This document shows positions 57,257 to 64,000 of a stretch of 64,000 nt of DNA, piece by piece. The notes below the pieces were generated by a model. It made no database searches, was not told the origin of the DNA, and was given only the letters and a program-made list of their open reading frames with translations. How positions within the stretch are numbered: position 1 is the stretch's first letter; every line of letters begins with the position of its first letter. Location: the NCBI GenBank assembly GCA_001939145.1, contig LSRX01000487.1, positions 294,940-358,939 on the forward strand. Reading direction: 5' to 3'. A program made the position numbers and the translations under genes. Source of the stretch: Symbiodinium microadriaticum (Eukaryota > Sar > Dinophyceae > Suessiales > Symbiodiniaceae).

Positions 57257-57352
57257 GACCGGGGCCCCCAACCAGAACACTCACTGAAACGGACTCCGCA
57301 GCGAGCTGCCAAGCGAGTCCCAAAACCGTAAAGAACTCAAGAGCATGGTAGC

Positions 57353-58519
57353 CTAGCGATTGCCGGAATACTTGGTCAGGTAGTCCGCGATGGCATTCGC
57401 CAGGGCAGAGCGAGCATGCTTGTCCTCTTTGAGCTGCGCCGCCAGCAGGTGCATGACTGAGCAGTAGCAGAGCCTCCTCAAAATGTCCCGCATCTCCGAG
57501 GACGCCTCCCCATGTTGACCCGTCTGGAGCAGGAAGACGAGATTCAGGCCGGTCATAACCTGCGTCATCGGTCGCGTGGGGTGGAAGCGCGCCGTGGTGA
57601 ACTTCCGCGGAATCAATGCAACCAAACGCCCCACAAACTCCAAGATCTCCGCCTGGCTCAGAGGGGGATGCGAGGTGTCCACAACCTGCTGCTGCTTGGC
57701 CGCGTCCCAGCGCATGAAATTCCACACTACCGGCGGTCCGATAGCCAACCATCCCAGTTTGGCCATCTCTTCCAGCCTTTCCGGCTCCTGGACAATCTTC
57801 GTCATTCGCTCTTTGAGCTCAGCAAAGAGACAGACGAGCAAAGCGCAGCGCATCGGACGATCAAGGCGCTGCGGTTCTTCGGCTTTGATCTTTCGCCAAG
57901 CCACCGCCGAGGTGAAGAGCATGGGCACCACAGAGGCCGGAACGTTGAGCTTGAAGTGGAGCACAAAGCTGCTCTCAATGCGCGCCAATATGGAAGCGTC
58001 CTCATGGCGAAGAATCAAGCGCTGCATCAACGAGACGGCATACTTGAGATCCTGCACTTCCTTGCGGAGAGACCACTCGTCGCCCTCCGCGGTGCGCTCA
58101 TCTCCGCGCCAGCTCGAGCCCCACGATGACCGCCCACCACCACCTGACCCGTAGCCTGTGCGGCCACCGTTGCCGCCACCACCACCTCCATTGCCTCCAC
58201 CTCCGCGCCACTGCGCCGGCGCATCCCGCTGCTGACGCTTGTGCGCGCCGGGGGCGCTCTTGGGAGCTGCCTGCTCCTGTCCACCAGGGCCCGCAGAACC
58301 TTTCCCATCGCCGCTTCCACGTCCTTGTCCCCCCTTAGCTTCCAGGAGCTTCGCAGTCTTGGCCTCACGCTCCTCGATCCCAGCCGACTGATCCGCGGTG
58401 GAGGTGTCCGAGGAGGGGGGCGCCGGCATGCCTGGCCCACTTGGCCAGTACTTGGTGTAGAAGTCCCACTCCTGCTCACCATCGAGCATGCTCGCATCCG
58501 GCGCCTCCTCCGTAGTCAT
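57353..58519 (-). CDS. LINE 2 Gly-rich, helical ORF
   Basis: 388 residues from an ATG at 58519 that lies 5 bases after the stop of the preceding ORF, a spacing that suits termination-reinitiation. Residues 1-60 are acidic. Residues 105-139 are an RGG/Gly-rich tract (WRGGGGNGG, RTGYGSGGGGRSSW) of the kind that binds RNA. Residues 145-388 are predicted mostly helical, with LILRHEDASILARIE and LRRLCYCSVMHLLAAQLKED. I recall related segments from symbiodiniacean retroelement proteins, unverified, but no named domain. A nucleic-acid-binding or chaperone role, as for ORF1p of other LINEs, is inference. The frame is intact. Confidence 0.6.
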   Translation of the reverse strand: MTTEEAPDASMLDGEQEWDFYTKYWPSGPGMPAPPSSDTSTADQSAGIEEREAKTAKLLEAKGGQGRGSGDGKGSAGPGGQEQAAPKSAPGAHKRQQRDAPAQWRGGGGNGGGGGGNGGRTGYGSGGGGRSSWGSSWRGDERTAEGDEWSLRKEVQDLKYAVSLMQRLILRHEDASILARIESSFVLHFKLNVPASVVPMLFTSAVAWRKIKAEEPQRLDRPMRCALLVCLFAELKERMTKIVQEPERLEEMAKLGWLAIGPPVVWNFMRWDAAKQQQVVDTSHPPLSQAEILEFVGRLVALIPRKFTTARFHPTRPMTQVMTGLNLVFLLQTGQHGEASSEMRDILRRLCYCSVMHLLAAQLKEDKHARSALANAIADYLTKYSGNR

Positions 58520-58524
58520 AGCAA

Positions 58525-59688
58525 TCAGGGAGACAGAGCCGCAGAGCACTGCGGCGGACCAACACCCGTTTCTACCGGTGCTTGAGCCTTCACTGCCCAA
58601 AACAAGTACGAGATCCTGGCTCGTGCGTGATCAAAAGAGACACCACTCGCAGCAATACCATCATCCGTGTGCAGCCAATCCGAGTGTCCACTGAGAACCG
58701 CGCGGTAGTGGCCCGAGCTGACTTCCTCCCCGTGGTGCTCAACAATTGCCTGGATCTTGTAACACGTCCACTCCACCGCAAGGCCGTTGCCGAAGACGGG
58801 GATCCTGATCTCAGAGTCCGGCCATACCGGCACGAAACTTTTGTAGCCATCCTGATGACGAGCAACCTGTAGCAACAGAAGTGCGGGTGGTGGTTGTGCA
58901 CAAAGGGCATGCACACAATCACGAAGATGCCAGGCCTGGACACAATCTTGGAGCATGCACTCTTGATCGGGCGGTGGTAGTAGGAGCGGCAAGGGGCCTG
59001 AATGCAGAGTACGAATAGCGTCATCCTCCTGTCGACGGGCCTCCCACGCCACAGAACCAAGGCCAAGACCTCGAAGAAGAACCGTGGCAAACTCCGCCAC
59101 GTCATGCTGTCTGCCATCGAAAGACCACGACCTGAGCATCGAGCGAACCTGCAACTGAGCTGTAAGGAGCACTCCCCGAGCAGCCGACATCCCCTGGGCA
59201 CCAATGCGGCGCAAGGTCTGGATACCCCGGTGCTCTGACAGCACGAAATTGGAGCAGTGCAGAATAGAGAGAACAGCAGCGTTCAGGTAGCAGAGGTTAC
59301 CAGGGTTGGTCAACACAACTCGGCCGACCCAGTCAACGTCCGCAGAGACAACGGAGCTCACCGAAGCGTCAGAGCCTCCAAGCCGCGCTAGACTCGTGTA
59401 TGAGTCCACAGACCGAGCCTTCAGCCTCGACGATGGTGGGGAAGCTGCGGCAGCCTTGCCACCACTCTCCTGCGGCGTCTCGGCTCGCTTAAAGGTCAGG
59501 AAACGCCCAATCGATGTCGTCTCAGGCTTGAACTGTGTATAAGCCGCCGGGACCTGCCACTGCTTTAGGGATTGACCACGCTGCGCTCCTGGACCCTGCC
59601 ATCCACCCCGAGCCAACACTCTACGAGCAAGAAGCTGAAACAGCGCGGAGCATTTGACACAGTGATCCGAATCCCACAGAAAGAGCAC
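58525..59688 (-). CDS. LINE 2 ubiquitin-specific-protease-like ORF (peptidase C19)
   Basis: Enzymes of this family remove ubiquitin from proteins. Counting from 59688 (387 codons), the Cys box is LTNPGNLCYLNAAVLSILHC with N131 and nucleophile C133. GRQHDVAEF (192-200) matches the QQDAxEF box. The His box is VEHHGEEVSSGHY with H327, followed by WLHTDDG with D342/D343. The catalytic triad is therefore intact. At about 240 residues the catalytic core is short for the family. It overlaps the end of the reverse-transcriptase ORF by 124 bases in the -1 frame. Its first 45 codons continue the last zinc finger region, so translation may be by frameshift from upstream rather than from 59688, which is GTG. 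No in-frame ATG precedes the Cys box. Confidence 0.75.
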   Translation of the reverse strand: MLFLWDSDHCVKCSALFQLLARRVLARGGWQGPGAQRGQSLKQWQVPAAYTQFKPETTSIGRFLTFKRAETPQESGGKAAAASPPSSRLKARSVDSYTSLARLGGSDASVSSVVSADVDWVGRVVLTNPGNLCYLNAAVLSILHCSNFVLSEHRGIQTLRRIGAQGMSAARGVLLTAQLQVRSMLRSWSFDGRQHDVAEFATVLLRGLGLGSVAWEARRQEDDAIRTLHSGPLPLLLPPPDQECMLQDCVQAWHLRDCVHALCAQPPPALLLLQVARHQDGYKSFVPVWPDSEIRIPVFGNGLAVEWTCYKIQAIVEHHGEEVSSGHYRAVLSGHSDWLHTDDGIAASGVSFDHARARISYLFWAVKAQAPVETGVGPPQCSAALSP

Positions 59689-62600
59689 GGTGTTGTGAAG
59701 GTGGCCAAGAGACTCCTGGCTTCAGAGACGGCTTCCTTTGCCACTGCACGCCACTCTTGCGCATGGGAGTCCTGCCAATGTTTCTTGATTTTGGAGGGGT
59801 CCTTGACCAGCTGATAGCAAAGAGCACAATGCCTTGAGAGAACACGAAGCTCAGCGCCCCGAGAGCCCAGCTGATCTGGAGTTATGGTGAGTGCACGGCC
59901 AACGCTCTCATGGATGGCGACCTGCTCGACAGCACCATCGGGTGGAGTCGGAGGATTCCGACGTTCTTCTTCACCAAGAATCTGAAGCATTTCTGATTCC
60001 CTCTTCCCTTCAGCAACCAGAGATTTGATACGCAAGCACATCCCCATAGACACATGCTTAGCCAAAGAGTTCCAGTCATGTAGTCGCTGCCTGCAGAAGC
60101 GACAGAAGGGAAGCCCGAAGAGCGAGTGCAGCGCCTTGTTGAAATCAAGCTTAGAGGATTGGTTGATCTCCGCATGCTGGTGCGCAATGTGCATCTGGAG
60201 CCCTTCTTCAGAGTGGAAATAAATCCCGCAAACACGACACGGGATGCATGCAGCCTCGCTGGTGCTGACCCTCACCAGGGAGCACGAGCTCAAGGGAACC
60301 TCAGTGGCTGATGCCATGGCCGAGCAAAGAGCATCTGCGCGCTTCAGTTCGCGCTGCTTGAGATCCGCGCTCCGAAAGGGGTCAGCGGCGATGCTAGCAG
60401 CCTTGAGCGCAGCCTGTTCGGCAAAGAACCGCTGAGGACACAGACCCGCTCGGTCGATCACAGCCTGGTTGGTAATGCCGCCCTCGTAGATGCGAAGAAC
60501 TTTGCGAAGATGACCTGAGAGCACAGAAATAACCCCTCGAAGAACCCCGCCAGTGACGCCAATTGAGCCCAGGGAATACCACAAAGACGGCCAGACAGTG
60601 GCCCTGTACAGTCGTAGGCGATGCCGTGCAGAAAGCGCCCCATTGGAGCGAAGCACCTTGCGCAACTCTTGGAAACGCAATTGCGCACAATGGGCCCGAT
60701 TCTGGAACGTCTTCAGTTCATAGTTATCATACGAGAGCGTCGCTCCCAAGTACGACATAGTCGAGGCAACAGGAATGTAGAAGTCATGAGGGTCCGACCG
60801 TACTCTGAGATACTGCCCATCTGGACGCCACACCAGCACATGCCTGGAGACACGAGCAACCGCAGCACCCCTAAGTCGCAGCACCGCCACACTCTTCTGG
60901 AAGTTGATCGCCATCCCAAGCCCTTCAAGCACAGAGAAAACCGCCCTAACATCCCGGAGGGAAGATAGAAAGTCGGCAGCAGAATGAAACTCCCAGGAAC
61001 CATGCAGATCATCCGCGAACATGGTGTAGCAGTCCCTGTCCGCGCCTCTGGGAAGCGCCTCTCGAGAAAGCCGTAGCGTCCTCACCGACCACGCAGCAAA
61101 CAGAATCGGGGCAACTGGACACCCTTGACGTAGGCCACGACTCATAGCATTATGCTCGCAAGCGCCCCCGTGCAGCACAGAGCATCTCGTTTGCACATGA
61201 ATCTGAATAAGTGCAGAAGCGAGGTCCGGAGGAATTGAGGCCTCCAACATGGACTTGTACAGCTCGCCATGGGAAACACTGTCGAAAGCCTTCCGAAGAT
61301 CAACGCTAATCATCATGCCCCCGACAAAATCAACATTCCCAGTACCCAAAATCTTGGATGTATGATCCTGCTGATGTTTGCAGAGTAGAGCACGAACTGA
61401 GGAGCAGTGAAATGAAGCCCTGAGCAGCGCATCCGCCGTAGACGCCCCTGGCCTGTAGGCGTACTGCGGGGCCTCGAACATGTACCGCACAACGAAAGGC
61501 TTCACAGCCTCGCGCAAAATGACAAGCATCCCCTTGGTGTCAGCAGCCATTAGGCCAATGCTCCTAAGGTTTTCTGGTGAGCTGGGAGTTTTCCCTGCTT
61601 TCGGTAGCCAAGCGAACTGCATATCACACCACTCTGCAGGAAGGTACGGCTTATCCCCACACAGCGAATCAAGTGAGATCTGACTCAGAGCCTGAGCTGC
61701 CGTAGAGATTTCTCGTTTCCACACCTCGATGGCAGGCTGCCCAGCCGGGACCGCCTTTCCACCACGCAGAGAGCGTAGCGCAGATTCCCAAGCAGCTGGA
61801 GTGAAGAGATCAGGCGACAGAGGTAGAAGCTCAGGGCAACAAATGTCATGCTCCCGCCTGGCCTTGAAGAGCTCAGCAGCATACTGCGACAGCAGGCGAC
61901 ACTCAGCGCTGGGATGCATCAGGTTCCCTTGAGCATCGCGTAGACGAAGTGACCGAACCCCACCGCGAGGCGCCAGAAGGCGAACACACTGGAACAAGGA
62001 TTTGCTATCCCCTTTAGCAGCGGCTCCCTCAGCCCTTTCCAAAATATCCAGCAGCTGTCTCCGTTTCTGAAATCTAGCCCTTGCCTTAAGCTCTCTGTGT
62101 CTGCGACGAAGTTGCAGAAAGAGCCGCATGCGCGCAAAGATGTCATGGAAGGTTCGGCTGCTTTGAGAGCGCAACTGCCGTTGCGCCTGCCAATACTGGA
62201 GTAACTCCCCGTTCAGCCCCACCAAAGCTGGCCTCGCAACCCTGGCAGCTGGCACTGCTGGTACTTGCCCAAGGTCATTGCGAAGCGCTTGAAGAGCCAC
62301 GCCTGCTGGGGTACTAGAACCGCCTAAGGCAGTGGGAGAAGCCCGATGCCCTCGAAGTGACCACGGCTTCCAGTGCAGTCGAATCGATGCCTTCAGGGAC
62401 GCATGTCCGGAGGAGCGCCAACCTGCTAGAGGAGTACGCCATACAGCGCATCGCTTGGCGGCACCATCGGCCAGGATTCGTCTGACCAGAATGAAGTCGA
62501 TTTGCGACCGCCCAGAAGGATGCTTATACGTGGGCTCCTTACGGCCCCATGTATTCAGCGCGCACAGCCGATGAGAATGCAGCATGGTCGTGAGCTCTTG

Positions 62601-63611
62601 GCGCTCTGCGGCGACAGCTGTTTGCTGAGAGTGAGGAACAATACCAAACCCAGCAAAATCTGCAGTGGTGTTAAGTCCGCTGTTAAAGTCACCAGCTAAG
62701 ACCACCGAGGACCGCACCGGTAGCGAACCAAGGAGCTTGTCAAGCTTGCCCCACATGGCCTTGCGCTTGACAAGTGAGGCATTCAGCGCTTCAGCGCCAA
62801 AGGGCAGCGCATGCTGATAAACAGCGATCACATCCAGGTGTTGGAGATCTTTGGCAAAGCACCGCAGGTGTAACAATCGTCCCGGGATAAGCTCCTGCCA
62901 GCGCATGGTCTCCTTGGTGCAGAAATCCCGCCGGATGCCCAGGAGAATGCCTCCTTGCTTCGGGGAAGCAGCAGGGCTGTGCACAAAAGTCCAGTCGCCA
63001 TCCACCCATTCATTGGTATAACTATGATGCGTTTCAACCAGAACCATGATCTTGATCCCGCTATGCATTTTGAGCATCAACTTGATTTCCTCTAGCAGCA
63101 ACTGCGAGAGCCCGCCACAGTTCCACGAGAAGATTTCAAAGCGCTCAGCATGTTGCTTGGGCCTCTCATCGGGCGCCACAGGAAGCCGTGGCACAGTGGC
63201 CACCAGCCTTCTGCCTCGATAGGCAGCGGTCCCCTGAGATTGCGCTCGGCGAATGGCTCGCCGCAAGGAGCGCTTCTTGATTCTGTCTGCTCTGTGCGCA
63301 CACAGCGCTTCCACAGTTAAGCTAGCATTATCCCCCGTACGCTTCGCCACCCCCGACGCTGAGTCAGAGGTAGCTCCAGGTGGGTTACGAGGCACCACAC
63401 CAACCCTCACGCCCAAGGGCTCGCTGTGAAAAAAGCGCGAACATCGATCAGCCCCTGCCCGGACTTGGGACCGGGCCGAGCCTGCGCCCCCCAGTAGCCT
63501 GACAGCCCTGGCAGCACCATGAAGATCATTGTCAAGCTTCGCTTCGTATTCAGGGGAGGCTCCATTGTGCTGGGGAGTGGTGCAGAGGCCACACCAAATC
63601 TGCTGCAACAT
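59565..63611 (-). CDS. LINE 2 endonuclease/reverse transcriptase with C-terminal zinc fingers
   Basis: 1348 residues from the ATG at 63611. The apurinic-type endonuclease is at about residues 165-420: SWNCGGL, LVETHHS, VVLAGDFNSG, SQIDFILVRR. The usual closing Ser-Asp-His is Ser-Gly-His (SSGHASL). Reverse transcriptase is at about 660-950: LRSIGLMAADTKGML, motif A MISVDLRKAFDSV, GLRQGCPVAP (about 824) and catalytic FADD (about 865), then MSYLGATLS. The C-terminal zinc fingers are C-x2-C-x12-H types: CRVCGIYF...HIAHQH (about 1124), CRFCRQRLHDW...C, CALCYQLVKD...H, and CSFCGIR (about 1307). The protein primes reverse transcription from nicked target DNA. The ORF is uninterrupted, which suggests a young insertion. 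Confidence 0.95.
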   Translation of the reverse strand: MLQQIWCGLCTTPQHNGASPEYEAKLDNDLHGAARAVRLLGGAGSARSQVRAGADRCSRFFHSEPLGVRVGVVPRNPPGATSDSASGVAKRTGDNASLTVEALCAHRADRIKKRSLRRAIRRAQSQGTAAYRGRRLVATVPRLPVAPDERPKQHAERFEIFSWNCGGLSQLLLEEIKLMLKMHSGIKIMVLVETHHSYTNEWVDGDWTFVHSPAASPKQGGILLGIRRDFCTKETMRWQELIPGRLLHLRCFAKDLQHLDVIAVYQHALPFGAEALNASLVKRKAMWGKLDKLLGSLPVRSSVVLAGDFNSGLNTTADFAGFGIVPHSQQTAVAAERQELTTMLHSHRLCALNTWGRKEPTYKHPSGRSQIDFILVRRILADGAAKRCAVWRTPLAGWRSSGHASLKASIRLHWKPWSLRGHRASPTALGGSSTPAGVALQALRNDLGQVPAVPAARVARPALVGLNGELLQYWQAQRQLRSQSSRTFHDIFARMRLFLQLRRRHRELKARARFQKRRQLLDILERAEGAAAKGDSKSLFQCVRLLAPRGGVRSLRLRDAQGNLMHPSAECRLLSQYAAELFKARREHDICCPELLPLSPDLFTPAAWESALRSLRGGKAVPAGQPAIEVWKREISTAAQALSQISLDSLCGDKPYLPAEWCDMQFAWLPKAGKTPSSPENLRSIGLMAADTKGMLVILREAVKPFVVRYMFEAPQYAYRPGASTADALLRASFHCSSVRALLCKHQQDHTSKILGTGNVDFVGGMMISVDLRKAFDSVSHGELYKSMLEASIPPDLASALIQIHVQTRCSVLHGGACEHNAMSRGLRQGCPVAPILFAAWSVRTLRLSREALPRGADRDCYTMFADDLHGSWEFHSAADFLSSLRDVRAVFSVLEGLGMAINFQKSVAVLRLRGAAVARVSRHVLVWRPDGQYLRVRSDPHDFYIPVASTMSYLGATLSYDNYELKTFQNRAHCAQLRFQELRKVLRSNGALSARHRLRLYRATVWPSLWYSLGSIGVTGGVLRGVISVLSGHLRKVLRIYEGGITNQAVIDRAGLCPQRFFAEQAALKAASIAADPFRSADLKQRELKRADALCSAMASATEVPLSSCSLVRVSTSEAACIPCRVCGIYFHSEEGLQMHIAHQHAEINQSSKLDFNKALHSLFGLPFCRFCRQRLHDWNSLAKHVSMGMCLRIKSLVAEGKRESEMLQILGEEERRNPPTPPDGAVEQVAIHESVGRALTITPDQLGSRGAELRVLSRHCALCYQLVKDPSKIKKHWQDSHAQEWRAVAKEAVSEARSLLATFTTPCSFCGIRITVSNAPRCFSFLLVECWLGVDGRVQERSVVNP

Positions 63612-63876
63612 AGTCTTCTAGTAGGCGGGAGATGGCCGCAGCAAGCTCCACAGGATAGTTCCTTGCAGCAAAAACAACAAATCGACGAAAAGCCAGCGGC
63701 GGAAGAATAAACGATGAATCAGCAATGATGGCAGCCAGCGAGGCTTCTGCCCACAATTCAGTAAGGAAAGCCAGTGCCCAAAGCGCGGACTCTTCCGGCC
63801 TGCCTTGCAGCTCGTTCTCGATTTCTTCCAGTATCCACGCCCGAAGGTGCGGGACACACCGCAACGACATGGACAT
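63550..63876 (-). CDS. LINE 2 first ORF, helical, unrecognised
   Basis: 108 residues from the first ATG after the 5' end (63876, 33 bases inside the element). It is Leu, Ala and Glu rich and largely helical (WILEEIENEL, LWALAFLTELW, LAAAISRLLEDYVAA). It has no zinc finger or RNA-binding motif. It overlaps the start of the reverse-transcriptase ORF by 62 bases in another frame. Position suggests an ORF1, but it is much smaller than usual LINE ORF1 proteins. Confidence 0.55.
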   Translation of the reverse strand: MSMSLRCVPHLRAWILEEIENELQGRPEESALWALAFLTELWAEASLAAIIADSSFILPPLAFRRFVVFAARNYPVELAAAISRLLEDYVAADLVWPLHHSPAQWSLP

Positions 63877-63909
63877 ACACCCCTCCCCCTTGAACCGCTC
63901 GTGGCGCTT

Positions 63910-63915
63910 TACTAT

Positions 63916-63922
<7 letters not shown>
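63910..63922. repeat. Target-site duplication, right copy
   Basis: TACTATTACTACT, identical to 55326-55338, directly outside the 5' end of LINE 2. Confidence 0.75.

Positions 63923-64000
<78 letters not shown>
63910..64000. repeat. (ACT)n microsatellite at the 5' side of LINE 2
   Basis: About 30 triplets to the window end, with an ATT interruption near the element and one TTC interruption near 63953. Same repeat and orientation as at 55263-55338. Confidence 0.95.

Larger units (their letters stand above)
55339..63909 (-). mobile_element. Complete multi-ORF non-LTR retrotransposon (LINE 2), 8.57 kb, in an (ACT)n microsatellite
   Basis: On the - strand the order is: 33-base leader, 108-residue ORF, endonuclease/reverse transcriptase ORF of 1348 residues, ubiquitin-protease-like ORF, Gly-rich ORF, small membrane ORF, dioxygenase-like ORF, and a 550-base 3' untranslated region. 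Both ends abut the same (ACT)n microsatellite in the same orientation, and a 13-base duplication carrying the same ATT interruption flanks the unit. The 3' end has no poly(A) tail; it runs ...CCAAAG directly into TAGTAATAG. The long reverse-transcriptase ORF is intact. The only clear inactivating change seen is an in-frame TAG in the last ORF. Confidence 0.85.

Noticed and set aside
57512..58154. Two + strand frames of about 200 codons
   Set aside because: Antisense shadows of the Gly-rich ORF of LINE 2.

Overview
The window looks like nuclear DNA of a dinoflagellate, most likely a symbiodiniacean or close relative. The reasons are a truncated relic of the dinoflagellate spliced leader just upstream of an intronless gene, two non-LTR retrotransposons and one tyrosine-recombinase element of kinds I associate with these genomes (from memory, unverified), very low gene density, moderate GC, many microsatellites, and isolated exon-sized coding segments. 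Nothing indicates a prokaryote: there are no operons, ribosome binding sites, CRISPR arrays or clusters of RNA genes. No rRNA or tRNA gene could be recognised.

Layout. 1-5190: a decayed LINE on the + strand (zinc-finger ORF1, a 2A-like peptide, endonuclease, reverse transcriptase, terminal CCHC knuckle) with three stops and two frameshifts. 5.2-19.8 kb: no recognisable gene, several simple repeats. 19.8-23.2 kb: up to three exon-sized pieces encoding EF-hand loops, interleaved with a 55-bp minisatellite. 23.9-24.8 kb: assembly gap. 24.8-25.4 kb: a short element with 26-bp terminal inverted repeats. 28.3-29.6 kb: the one clean host-like gene, a membrane fatty-acid hydroxylase/sterol-desaturase family protein that appears to be a retrogene. 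31.9-33.0 kb: possible exons of an acidic, disordered protein. 33.4-34.1 kb: a hairpin and a duplicated repeat. 37.5-43.7 kb: a dispersed repeat in three copies around a decayed tyrosine-recombinase element (38.7-41.6 kb) and an extreme AT-rich island (42.2-42.9 kb). 44.5-46.3 kb: a nearly pure 10-bp satellite. 46.3-55.2 kb: no recognisable gene. 55.3-63.9 kb: an apparently complete 8.6-kb LINE on the - strand, inserted in an (ACT)n microsatellite.

The 8.6-kb LINE is the highlight. In transcription order it carries a small helical ORF, a 1348-residue endonuclease/reverse transcriptase with C-terminal zinc fingers, a ubiquitin-specific-protease-like ORF, an RGG/Gly-rich ORF, and an ORF with the HxD...H...R signature of a 2-oxoglutarate/Fe(II) dioxygenase resembling the TET/JBP group. 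A 13-bp duplication containing an imperfect triplet flanks both ends, so the insertion limits can be set. Dinoflagellate DNA is known to contain 5-hydroxymethyluracil, so a mobile element carrying a possible base-hydroxylating dioxygenase together with a deubiquitinase-like enzyme deserves testing. The functional interpretation is inference from motifs only.
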